Shown one piece after another: positions 1-5,835 of a stretch of DNA of 9,508 nucleotides. This DNA comes from Desulfocapsa sp. (GTDB lineage Bacteria; Desulfobacterota; Desulfobulbia; Desulfobulbales; Desulfocapsaceae). Position numbers and translations under genes: made by a program. Below the pieces are notes generated by a model. The model saw only the letters and a list, made by a program, of their open reading frames with translations, did not search any database and was not told the DNA's origin. The stretch lies in assembly GCA_029934815.1 (NCBI GenBank), contig JAOZLM010000068.1, positions 1 to 9,508 of the forward strand. Reading direction: 5' to 3'. How positions within the stretch are numbered: the first letter of the stretch is position 1; each line of letters opens with the position of its first letter.

Positions 1-497
1 AGAAGCAGGAGTCTGGGCTGCATGGAAAGGATGGTGGCAAGGGCAACGAGTTTCTTTTCGCCGCCAGATAGTTTGTGAGTGATCCGTTCTTCAAAACCCC
101 GCAAGCCAAGATGCTCGAGGGTTTGTATGGATATCTTCTGTGCCTCTTCCGGTGTTTTTCCCATATTTAAGGGGCCAAAGGCCACATCTTCAAGAACCGT
201 TGGTGAAAACAGCTGATCGTCAGAATCCTGAAAAAGAAATCCAAGCTTTTGTCGAAGGTTCCGAAAATCCTGTTCCCCTTGCATGACATTACCTTCCAGC
301 AACACTTCCCCGGAATCAGCATCTAACAATCCCATGATAATCTGAAAGAGAGTTGTTTTACCGCAACCATTTGGGCCCATAATACCAATGTGCTCGTCAG
401 TGATGGAAAAGTTGAGCTGTTCAAGGATGGGTGGAGATTTTTTGGTATGGGAAAAACGGATGTTTCGCAGTTCCAGGAGTGGTGGTTTAGCGGTCAT
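1..497 (-). CDS. nikO: Nickel ECF transporter ATP-binding protein NikO (CbiO family), 3' end outside window
   Basis: This is the ATPase of an energy-coupling-factor nickel importer; it hydrolyses ATP on the cytoplasmic face to drive the NikM/NikQ membrane module. I translated the 165 visible codons from the ATG at 495-497. The Walker A motif is GPNGCGKTT (residues 41-49), the Q-loop is FLFQDSDDQLFSPTV around Q90, and the ABC signature is LSGGE (143-147). The DDQLFSPTV Q-loop context is typical of CbiO/EcfA ATPases. The frame leaves the window just before Walker B, so the last third is missing. The start lies 11 nt after the nikQ stop. No good Shine-Dalgarno sequence is visible, which suggests translational coupling. 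The nickel rather than cobalt assignment is inferred from the linked nikR. Confidence 0.9.
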   Translation of the reverse strand, partial: MTAKPPLLELRNIRFSHTKKSPPILEQLNFSITDEHIGIMGPNGCGKTTLFQIIMGLLDADSGEVLLEGNVMQGEQDFRNLRQKLGFLFQDSDDQLFSPTVLEDVAFGPLNMGKTPEEAQKISIQTLEHLGLRGFEERITHKLSGGEKKLVALATILSMQPRLLL

Positions 498-508
498 AAT
501 GGTCTGTT

Positions 509-1240
509 TTATGAAAAATTGGGAAAAAGAGAAAAGAACGTCAGTAAAAGTGCAATAAACAAAAGTGCAGAAAGAAAAATATAGTCAGCTAACCCTGCAG
601 TTTGCCGGTGTAATGGAATAAGTACTCCTGAAAAACCACGGAGCAGCATGGCCTGATGCACCCGATCTGCTCTATTCCAGCTTTTCACAAGGGTCATGGC
701 GAATAAGTTGCTGTAGGTGCGGTAGGTGTGCAGATTGCTTCCGGGAATAAAGCCGCGCAAGCGGGCTGCCCGTTGCAACCGTTTATATTCCTGATTGATA
801 ATAAAGAGCTGGCGGTACGAGAAGAGAAAGAGGAATGTGAGTTTTGTGGGCATTCCTATGTTTTGAAGGGCGTATCCAAGGCTTGCAGCATTTGAAGTGG
901 CAATCAGGGATAGAAAACAGAAAAAAATAGCATTGGTTTTTAAGGCAATCAGGGTCGCAATCGCAAGTCCCGAAGAAGAATCACCGCTATAAGTCAGGGG
1001 CAGAGTGATGAAGAGGAAGAGTGTGAAGATATTTACAAGAGCAATTCGTTTCAGAAAGAGTTGCGGATCCGGTTTTGAAAGAACTAGCAAAATCGCACTG
1101 AAAACGCAGCCTGCAACGGCAACCGTCATATCAGTATTAAGCGCCAGTACCAGACTGAGTACCATAGCCCCAATGAGTTTCACTCTTGCATCACGCCTGT
1201 GAAAGAGACTGTTGCCACTGGCAAAAGATTCTACGTTCAT
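509..1240 (-). CDS. nikQ: Nickel ECF transporter transmembrane coupling protein NikQ (CbiQ family)
   Basis: This is the integral-membrane T-component that transmits ATPase movement to the substrate-binding subunit NikM. It has 243 residues, normal for CbiQ. Hydrophobic segments are seen at about 22-52, 67-82, 93-114, 130-147 and 219-238. Two Ala-Arg-Gly coupling motifs, AARLRGF (158-164) and AMLLRGF (197-203), lie in the cytoplasmic region; this pair is the family hallmark and contacts the ATPase dimer. The start ATG overlaps the nikL stop by 4 nt (ATGA), fixing the start and implying coupled translation. Family membership is clear; nickel specificity is inferred from the operon. Confidence 0.92.
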   Translation of the reverse strand: MNVESFASGNSLFHRRDARVKLIGAMVLSLVLALNTDMTVAVAGCVFSAILLVLSKPDPQLFLKRIALVNIFTLFLFITLPLTYSGDSSSGLAIATLIALKTNAIFFCFLSLIATSNAASLGYALQNIGMPTKLTFLFLFSYRQLFIINQEYKRLQRAARLRGFIPGSNLHTYRTYSNLFAMTLVKSWNRADRVHQAMLLRGFSGVLIPLHRQTAGLADYIFLSALLFIALLLTFFSLFPNFS

Positions 1241-1809
1241 CCTTGGCGGGTATCGTTTGTTTTTCTGTTTCTCAGCCAGGCAACAAGACCTGCCAGACCT
1301 AAAAGATATCCAATTCCCCCCATGATATCACGAAATCCCGGCTTTTGTTCCCTGGATTTGGCAAGCGTACGTTTGATGGGTGCCAGTTCTTCAGCCAGAA
1401 TTTTTCTGAATATCTCCTCAAGCTCTTCATTGCTGAGGGTTTGCTGCTGAGGGATTCTATTACTAATTGTTTCTGCCAGATATTCAGTGGCAGGAATAAG
1501 CCACTCAGATTGATGTCCTTCGCCACCGCTAACAGTAATCAGCATATCTGTAGCTTTTTCTTTTACAAGCGCAGGGATCACAAAAGTGAATATCCCTTTA
1601 TTGTCTCCCGTTCCCTCTAGAAGCAGTTCGGCTGTTTCTGCATTTTTTACGGTGACTGTTCCGTTTACAAGCGGGTGATTACCGGAAAATCCGGATTCAA
1701 CAGTTACAGTATTTCCAGAGACCCAGGCAAAAACATGGATTTTGTGGGCTTGTGCCTGTACAGGTAGCAACAGTAGAATAAGAAACAGATACAAGAGATT
1801 AGGCTTCAT
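1237..1809 (-). CDS. nikL: NikL, additional exported component of a nickel ECF transporter
   Basis: This is a 190-residue accessory protein of the nickel importer. The N-terminus is a signal peptide (about 1-21) with an AQA-His cleavage site, so the mature chain would begin His-Lys-Ile-His. A beta-rich domain follows (about 22-100) with short repeats of the transthyretin or carboxypeptidase-regulatory type (GTVTVKN, GIFTFVIP). Next come a polar, probably helical, charged stretch (about 125-155) and a C-terminal transmembrane helix (about 163-179) ending in a basic tail. The protein should thus sit in the periplasm, anchored by its C-terminus. I recognise the HKIHVFAWV-type start from NikL/CbiL-like proteins found beside nikM. 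Such proteins stand in for the small subunit NikN in some nickel systems. The start is 2 nt from the nikM stop and the end overlaps nikQ. The exact biochemical role is not established here. Confidence 0.8.
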   Translation of the reverse strand: MKPNLLYLFLILLLLPVQAQAHKIHVFAWVSGNTVTVESGFSGNHPLVNGTVTVKNAETAELLLEGTGDNKGIFTFVIPALVKEKATDMLITVSGGEGHQSEWLIPATEYLAETISNRIPQQQTLSNEELEEIFRKILAEELAPIKRTLAKSREQKPGFRDIMGGIGYLLGLAGLVAWLRNRKTNDTRQG

Positions 1810-1811
1810 TT

Positions 1812-2414
1812 TTAAGTCTCTATGGAGAGTATTTCCGGTTGTACTTTGACCAGAAAATTGACAACAAACATGGTGATCAATCCCTCAATAAGCATGACCG
1901 GTAAATGACTGATCAGTACCAGACCTGCAACTTTTAGAAATCCATGATCAGAGAAATAGAGCGCCATGGCCATAAGTATTGCCGAGAGAAGGATTGAGCA
2001 AAATCCTGCAAGAAAACCTGCAATCGCCCGCTGTTTGGAATTCTTTTTCAGCCATGGATGCAGTATTAGCCCGCAAAAAACAGCAGGGCCGGCAATAATC
2101 AAACCATTCACGCCGAGCACCACAATACCGCCATATTGAAAAAACAGTGCCTGTAGCATAAGAGCTACCACGATGGCCGGAAATGCACCCCAGCCAATAA
2201 TGAGCCCAAGTAATCCGCCTAAAAGAAGATGCACAGAGCCGGGACCTAAAGGAACATGAATAAGAGAAGCCACAAAAAAGGTAGCAGAAAGCAGAGATAC
2301 GCTCATAATACGATCGTAATCCAGCTTTTTCAGGCCAATAGCCGTTCCAACTGTTGTTAATACAGCGCCTCCGGCAAGAACAGGTGCACTGAGAATTCCC
2401 TCTGAAATATGCAT
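1812..2414 (-). CDS. nikM: Nickel ECF transporter substrate-binding membrane protein NikM (CbiM family)
   Basis: This is the membrane S-component that binds the metal ion. I chose the ATG at 2412-2414 because the family always begins Met-His; the frame is open upstream, but that stretch overlaps nikR and is unlike the family. The product has 200 residues with about six or seven hydrophobic segments. The N-terminus is MHISEGIL, whose Met1 amine and His2 form part of the metal site in studied NikM proteins. A second expected ligand is His62 in GSVHLLLGG. His53 lies nearby. The gene follows nikR by 16 nt and precedes nikL by 2 nt. Nickel rather than cobalt is inferred from NikR control. Confidence 0.93.
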   Translation of the reverse strand: MHISEGILSAPVLAGGAVLTTVGTAIGLKKLDYDRIMSVSLLSATFFVASLIHVPLGPGSVHLLLGGLLGLIIGWGAFPAIVVALMLQALFFQYGGIVVLGVNGLIIAGPAVFCGLILHPWLKKNSKQRAIAGFLAGFCSILLSAILMAMALYFSDHGFLKVAGLVLISHLPVMLIEGLITMFVVNFLVKVQPEILSIET

Positions 2415-2430
2415 ATCAGTTTTTGCTCTT

Positions 2431-2841
2431 TTAGTGCAGGTGCTGACCGGTCGAACCCATGGACAGGTTTGAGTTACGAACGCCGCGCAGTGCCCGCAAA
2501 GTATCGGAAAGGGTTTGCACTTCGCCGGCCTTCCCACGGACAATAATCACCTCCAGACAGTTGTCATGATCCATGTGGACGTGGGTGGTGGAGACAATTT
2601 GATGGTGAAAATCGTGTTGCAGCTCTGTCACTTTTTCCTGTAGTTTTGGCTGATGATGGTCGTACACAAGGGAGATCACGCCCATCACATCTTTATCTGC
2701 TGCCCACTCTTTTTCAATGATACGGTTACGGATAAGATCACGCAGGGCTTCAGAACGATTTTGATAATGACGATCCTGAATAAACCCATCAAAATCTTCA
2801 AGGAGTGAATCTTCCATGGAAACAGTAAAGCGTTTGAGCAT
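2431..2841 (-). CDS. nikR: Nickel-responsive transcriptional repressor NikR
   Basis: This is a nickel-sensing ribbon-helix-helix regulator that represses nickel uptake when the metal is plentiful. The frame is open 19 codons further upstream, but that stretch covers the operator and promoter. The ATG at 2839-2841 gives a 136-residue protein close to the 133 of E. coli NikR, beginning MLKRFTVSM as expected for the DNA-binding strand. It has an AAGGTG ribosome site about 8 nt upstream. An ACT-like nickel-binding domain follows. The four high-affinity nickel ligands fall at the E. coli positions: His76, His87, His89 (THVHMDHDNC) and Cys95. The protein is additionally His-rich (DHH at 61-63, HDFHH at 76-80, HLH at the C-terminus). 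It is the first gene of the nikRMLQO operon, and its own promoter carries the predicted NikR operator, so it is probably autoregulated. Confidence 0.96.
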   Translation of the reverse strand: MLKRFTVSMEDSLLEDFDGFIQDRHYQNRSEALRDLIRNRIIEKEWAADKDVMGVISLVYDHHQPKLQEKVTELQHDFHHQIVSTTHVHMDHDNCLEVIIVRGKAGEVQTLSDTLRALRGVRNSNLSMGSTGQHLH

Positions 2842-2843
2842 TT

Positions 2844-2870
2844 GTAACACCTTTTTTGAATTTGTGTTAC
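2844..2870. promoter_or_regulatory. Predicted NikR operator in front of nikR
   Basis: A 7-bp inverted repeat, GTAACAC (2844-2850) and GTGTTAC (2864-2870), is separated by 13 AT-rich bases. The same half-sites at the same spacing occur in front of nikK (4545-4571), which makes chance unlikely. The 20-bp centre-to-centre distance suits a tetrameric ribbon-helix-helix protein contacting two half-sites. The left half overlaps the nikR ribosome site. A third half-site, GTAACAC at 2872-2878, immediately follows and makes a 15-bp palindrome with the second. Binding is inferred. Confidence 0.82.
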
Positions 2871-2898
2871 AGTAACACGGTGTAGGTGTAAAGGTCAA
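2869..2898 (-). promoter_or_regulatory. Predicted sigma70-type promoter of the nikRMLQO operon
   Basis: On the minus strand, TTGACC (2893-2898) is followed after 18 nt by TACTGT (2869-2874). The -10 element lies across the junction of the second and third NikR half-sites, as at nikK. The -10 match is weak on its own; support comes from the parallel position at nikK. Confidence 0.5.
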
Positions 2899-2910
2899 CT
2901 CTCACTTTTT

Positions 2911-3624
2911 ATGAGGATTCCAGTGAAGTATTCCATTGAAGCCATCGGTATTGTGCACTCCTGTTATCGTGAAAAATTCGGTATTCCAAGGCAGCCGGGG
3001 CTGGTGAAAAGTGCAAAGGGAGCGATCGAATTATTGCCGCCCTGTAATCGTGAGGAAATGTTTAATGAACTGGATCAATTCTCCCATATCTGGGTGCAGT
3101 TTCAGTTCCATGAAGCAGTGGCAGATGGTTGGCGGCCGACGGTTCGTCCCCCCTGGCTTGGCGGGCAGAAACGAGTGGGAGTATTTGCCAGTCGCAGTCC
3201 TCATCGCCCTAATTTTTTAGGGATGTCGGTTGTGCGTCACCATGGACTCCGCAGGGAAAAAAAAGGATTGTTTTTGGATATCAGCGGTATGGATCTGTTA
3301 CAGGGAACACCTGTTTTTGATATTAAACCGTATGCGCCATACAGCGATATGCTGAAGGAAGCCTCTAATGGCTTTGTGAAATTTGCCGCAGAGCCGGTGG
3401 ATGTCCAGTTTACCCCCGAGGCGAATGAAAAGTGTCTGCAATATGAAGAAAAAACAGGAAGGAGTTTACAGACCCTGATTGAGGAAATTCTTGTTCAGGA
3501 TCCACGCCCTGCCAGCCAGCGATTGAAAAAACGGGAATATGGCATGCTGTTGTGGGAAATGAATGTTCGCTGGATGGCAGATGGACAGTTATTTACAGTC
3601 TTCTCGGTAAAAAAAAGATCTTAA
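2911..3624 (+). CDS. trmO: tRNA-Thr (t6A37) N6-methyltransferase TrmO (TsaA/YaeB family)
   Basis: TrmO transfers a methyl group from S-adenosylmethionine to N6 of threonylcarbamoyl-adenosine 37 in tRNA-Thr, fine-tuning codon reading. The 237 residues match the E. coli length of 235. Conserved blocks are visible in order: IGIVHSCYREKFGIPRQPG near the N-terminus, HIWVQFQFH, SRSPHRPNFLGMS, DLLQGTPVFDIKPYAPY, and the C-terminal QDPRPASQ. The ATG at 2911 has no ribosome site at a usable distance. A GTG at 2923 has TGAGG six bases upstream and gives an N-terminus of the usual length, so the real start may be 2923. The gene is divergent from nikR, sharing a 69-bp control region that contains NikR half-sites, and convergent with nikK. 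A role in nickel metabolism is not implied by its function. Confidence 0.93.
   Translation: MRIPVKYSIEAIGIVHSCYREKFGIPRQPGLVKSAKGAIELLPPCNREEMFNELDQFSHIWVQFQFHEAVADGWRPTVRPPWLGGQKRVGVFASRSPHRPNFLGMSVVRHHGLRREKKGLFLDISGMDLLQGTPVFDIKPYAPYSDMLKEASNGFVKFAAEPVDVQFTPEANEKCLQYEEKTGRSLQTLIEEILVQDPRPASQRLKKREYGMLLWEMNVRWMADGQLFTVFSVKKRS
2912..2925 (+). promoter_or_regulatory. Ribosome-binding site and alternative GTG start of trmO
   Basis: TGAGG (2912-2916) lies six bases before GTG (2923-2925) and overlaps the upstream in-frame ATG. It supports initiation at 2923 rather than 2911, shortening the protein by four residues. Confidence 0.5.
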
Positions 3625-3650
3625 AAAACTGAGTGCACATACTTCGCACT
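3623..3650 (-). terminator. Possible intrinsic terminator for nikK
   Basis: Read on the minus strand, AGTGC (3646-3650) can pair with GCACT (3632-3636) across a 9-nt loop, followed three bases later by TTTTTT (3623-3628). The stem is only 5 bp, so this is weak. It lies between convergent trmO and nikK. Read on the plus strand there is no T-run, so it would serve nikK only. Confidence 0.3.
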
Positions 3651-3725
3651 AATCATTCATAATACTGTCGAGGAGCGTATCCAGTTCTTTTTTCTCAAAG
3701 TCGAGGGGGAAGATTCCCGGGTTTT
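3649..3725 (-). other. Alternative-frame tail at the 3' end of nikK (possible frameshift)
   Basis: Past and across the annotated nikK stop (3695-3697), another minus-strand frame reads a plausible protein end, PLDFEKKELDTLLDSIMND, stopping with TAG at 3649-3651. It joins nikK without a stop if one base of the CCCGGG or CCCCC runs at about 3706-3721 is surplus. In the remaining frame, the segment just upstream (about 3722-3775) also reads as acidic protein-like sequence (GPSTTEQDFFDEGDTKTRE). Either a sequencing error or a real frameshift could explain this; chance remains possible. Confidence 0.4.
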
Positions 3726-4525
3726 GGTATCTCCCTCATCAAAGAAGTCCTGTTCTGTTGTGGAGGGTCCATAAATATCCAGAGCACGGCTCCAAGTTCC
3801 ACCGATTTTTCTTGTCCTTCCGGATTCTTCAGGAGGTATTCAGCTGTGGACAATGCTGCAAAACCCCACCATCCCGGATTTGTGCAGGTAAAGGTGAAAA
3901 TGCCATTGCTGTCCGTATGTACAAGCTGGGTGATATGATAATCACTGGCAGCACTATATTGTTGTTGCTGGTTGTAGAACTCTACTTCCACAGCAGTGTT
4001 TGCCATCGCTTTCCCGTGCTGTTGTACCCGCCCAACGAAGGTATTTCCTGTGTAGTTTCCAAAAGGACGCAGGAGAGGAATAATCTCAACGGGAGTGCCG
4101 GTGGCAGAGTCCCAGCCATCATCGGCTCCGAATGCGGGAATAATCACTTTAGTATAATGGATGATAAAACTGTCTTCGGTTGGTTCCCAGTATGGGTGTG
4201 GCTCCATAACAAAATGATATACTCCCGGGCGTTTTACCGGATATTCAAGCTGCCAGGCAAGATGATCCATGAGGCTGGTTTTTTCCAGGGAGTTTAGTAG
4301 ATCGGTTTTTTTATCATCTTTAACCACGTAGAAAGCAGCAGGTTTTTCAAGGGGCATACCGATTTCTTCAAAGGGATGAGAGAAGGAGAGAGTCAGGGAA
4401 ACCGTTCTGTTATCTGGTGAGACAGTATTTTGTGCAGGAATTATCATTCCAAAGTGTGCAGTTGCGGAGCAGGGAAGCAGACAGGACAGGATTAACAGAA
4501 GTAGAGCAGAGGCAGTTTGTTGCAT
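3695..4525 (-). CDS. nikK: NikK, DUF4198-type exported component of nickel uptake; 3' end possibly frameshifted
   Basis: This is an exported accessory protein linked to nickel ECF transport. The visible frame has 276 residues. A signal peptide (about 1-23) ends ATA before His24, so the mature protein would start His-Phe-Gly. The DUF4198 pattern is clear: LSFSHPFEEIGM, RPGVYHFVMEPHPYWEP, EDSFIIHYTK, RPFGNYTGNTF, the second beta domain with GIFTFTC, PGWWGFAAL, and the end block VELGAVLWIF. Family members usually stop soon after that block. Here a 30-residue tail follows that is Pro/Arg-rich, and other frames look more protein-like, so the last residues are doubtful. A GGAG ribosome site lies six bases before the ATG. 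The gene has its own promoter with a NikR operator identical in layout to that of nikR. The likely role is periplasmic nickel capture or hand-over to NikM; this is inferred from the regulon and the family. Confidence 0.82.
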   Translation of the reverse strand: MQQTASALLLLILSCLLPCSATAHFGMIIPAQNTVSPDNRTVSLTLSFSHPFEEIGMPLEKPAAFYVVKDDKKTDLLNSLEKTSLMDHLAWQLEYPVKRPGVYHFVMEPHPYWEPTEDSFIIHYTKVIIPAFGADDGWDSATGTPVEIIPLLRPFGNYTGNTFVGRVQQHGKAMANTAVEVEFYNQQQQYSAASDYHITQLVHTDSNGIFTFTCTNPGWWGFAALSTAEYLLKNPEGQEKSVELGAVLWIFMDPPQQNRTSLMREIPKPGNLPPRL

Positions 4526-4544
4526 GGTAATCTCCAGAGCGAAG

Positions 4545-4571
4545 GTAACACTAAAAAAATATTTGTGTTAC
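4545..4571. promoter_or_regulatory. Predicted NikR operator in front of nikK
   Basis: GTAACAC (4545-4551) and GTGTTAC (4565-4571) form an inverted repeat with 13 bases between, matching the site at nikR in half-sites and spacing. Both spacers are AT-rich and end in ATTT. The third half-site seen at nikR is not intact here. The right half overlaps the predicted -10 box of nikK, so bound NikR would block RNA polymerase. Confidence 0.83.
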
Positions 4572-4598
4572 TGTAGCGGAGAAAAAACTGTCTGTCAA
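4570..4598 (-). promoter_or_regulatory. Predicted sigma70-type promoter of nikK
   Basis: On the minus strand a perfect TTGACA -35 (4593-4598) is followed after 17 nt by TACAGT (4570-4575; four of six consensus bases). The -35 element overlaps the lptC stop codon, and the -10 element overlaps the NikR half-site. This separates nikK transcription from the lptC operon. Confidence 0.68.
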
Positions 4599-5191
4599 GG
4601 TGAGGGTGTTGGAGCTGGTTTGGAAAAGTTGGAAAGTCTGCAACGGACTCGACCACCAAGGTCGTAAGCGCTGGTTGTAGTATTGAAAGTCAAGCCGTTG
4701 CCGGTTATATCTATTTTTTCTCCAAGTACCTGCGTTCTGCCGGGTGAGACGGCAAGGTGAGTGGATTCACTGTAAATAAGCAGGTCAGTGTAGAGCTCAA
4801 ATTTGTCTTTTGGTTTCATCACCACCACTTCATCAATGAGGGTCAGAATGGATTGCGGTTTATCTAAAACACCGCGTCTGGCAGAGACAAAGGTTTGCTC
4901 CCCATCTTGTGCAATGATAACAGCGTCTACCTCATCAAGCAGGAATTCATCTTTTTTTTGCCCTGTGTAGGCTCGTTTTGCAGCAATTTCAAGGGTGGTA
5001 TTCCCGTCTTCACTTTGGGTTATACGTACACCTTCAAGGTCGAAATTGTGACTATCCAGTTTTCGGTCAGCAAAAGAGGCATCGTATCCTCCACGAGGAC
5101 TTAAGAATGCAGCGGCCGGGCTGCGCCATAACGGATAGCTGAGAAAAAGCAAAAGGGGAATAAGCCAGATCAGGTTTCTGCGGGTAATCAT
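4595..5191 (-). CDS. lptC: LPS export periplasmic protein LptC
   Basis: LptC is the bitopic inner-membrane protein that receives lipopolysaccharide from the LptBFG extractor and passes it to the LptA bridge. The 198 residues comprise a short basic N-terminus, one membrane helix (about 7-22), and a periplasmic domain. That domain is rich in short alternating beta strands (GVRITQSEDGNTTLEIAAKRA, then LLDEVDAVI, VSARRGVLD, LIDEVVV and GLTFNTTTSAYDLGGRV), the pattern of the LptC/OstA jellyroll. The start overlaps the kdsC stop by 4 nt (ATGA). No lptA or lptB follows; the next gene on this strand, after 69 bases, is nikK. Identification rests on domain pattern plus position after kdsC. Confidence 0.87.
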   Translation of the reverse strand: MITRRNLIWLIPLLLFLSYPLWRSPAAAFLSPRGGYDASFADRKLDSHNFDLEGVRITQSEDGNTTLEIAAKRAYTGQKKDEFLLDEVDAVIIAQDGEQTFVSARRGVLDKPQSILTLIDEVVVMKPKDKFELYTDLLIYSESTHLAVSPGRTQVLGEKIDITGNGLTFNTTTSAYDLGGRVRCRLSNFSKPAPTPSP

Positions 5192-5835
5192 CGGCTCATA
5201 TACTGCTGCAGAAGTTTTTTGTGCTCTCCGGTAGCTGTGAGGATGAGATCACAAATTTCACGTACAGCGCCGTGTCCACCACTCAAGGTGGTCACATAAT
5301 GTACCATTTCCTGAATTTCAATAACTGCATTAGCCGGGGCAACGGACAAGCCTACCCGCTTTAATAGCACCATATCAAGCCAGTCATCACCCATATAGGC
5401 GATTTCAAAGGGTTTGAGACCGGTTTTTTTGCAGATTTCCTTGTAAGCCTCAAGTTTATTGGAAGAGCCTTGATACAAGTGACTGATTTTTAGATCCTGA
5501 CCACGGCGGGTAAGTGCTTCAGAGCTTCTGGCGGTGATGATTCCAACTTCCACACCGCTGTCCTGTAACATTCGTAAACCAAAACCATCCTGCGTATTAA
5601 AGCTTTTGGATTCTTTCCCTTCGTGGGAATAGATGAGGTTGCCGTCTGTCAGTACACCATCCACATCAAGGAGCAGGAGTTTGATTGCCTTGGCTTTAGG
5701 AAGTGCCTGCTGCCAGGATTTGCTGCGGGTTTCCTGTCCGGCTTTTTCACGCACCAGCTGGCGGTAGCCCTCACGGACTTCGCAATCAGACGGGTAATCG
5801 CCAGCTTTTGATGGCGTACAGGAGTCGTTGTTCAT
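5188..5835 (-). CDS. kdsC: 3-deoxy-D-manno-octulosonate 8-phosphate phosphatase KdsC, with N-terminal extension
   Basis: KdsC removes phosphate from Kdo-8-phosphate to give Kdo for the LPS inner core. It is a cap-less HAD-family phosphatase that acts as a tetramer. Motifs: DVDGVLTDG (57-65) with Asp57 nucleophile and Asp59; ITARS (100-104) with Thr101; Lys127 in GSSNKLEAYKE; and GDDWLD (149-154). The KdsC-type C-terminal GGHGAVRE block is at 187-194. The 215 residues exceed the usual 170-185 because of an N-terminal extension of about 45 residues. The ATG start overlaps the kdsA stop by 4 nt, which favours the long form. A GTG at Val28 (5752-5754) could give a shorter product. Confidence 0.94.
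   Translation of the reverse strand: MNNDSCTPSKAGDYPSDCEVREGYRQLVREKAGQETRSKSWQQALPKAKAIKLLLLDVDGVLTDGNLIYSHEGKESKSFNTQDGFGLRMLQDSGVEVGIITARSSEALTRRGQDLKISHLYQGSSNKLEAYKEICKKTGLKPFEIAYMGDDWLDMVLLKRVGLSVAPANAVIEIQEMVHYVTTLSGGHGAVREICDLILTATGEHKKLLQQYMSR

Noticed and set aside
2415..2543. Upstream in-frame extension of nikM by 43 codons
   Set aside because: It overlaps nikR, is Cys/Pro-rich and unlike the family, and would bury the Met-His N-terminus needed for metal binding.
2842..2898. Upstream in-frame extension of nikR by 19 codons
   Set aside because: It covers the predicted operator and promoter, and the shorter form aligns exactly with E. coli NikR numbering of the nickel ligands.
3758..4297. 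A 179-codon plus-strand open frame opposite nikK
   Set aside because: It lies antisense to the well-supported DUF4198 frame, has no recognisable motifs and no clear ribosome site.
4545..4571. The inverted repeat before nikK as an lptC terminator
   Set aside because: The 7-bp stem with a 13-nt loop is not followed by a T-run on the minus strand, and the same repeat occurs at nikR, so an operator fits better.
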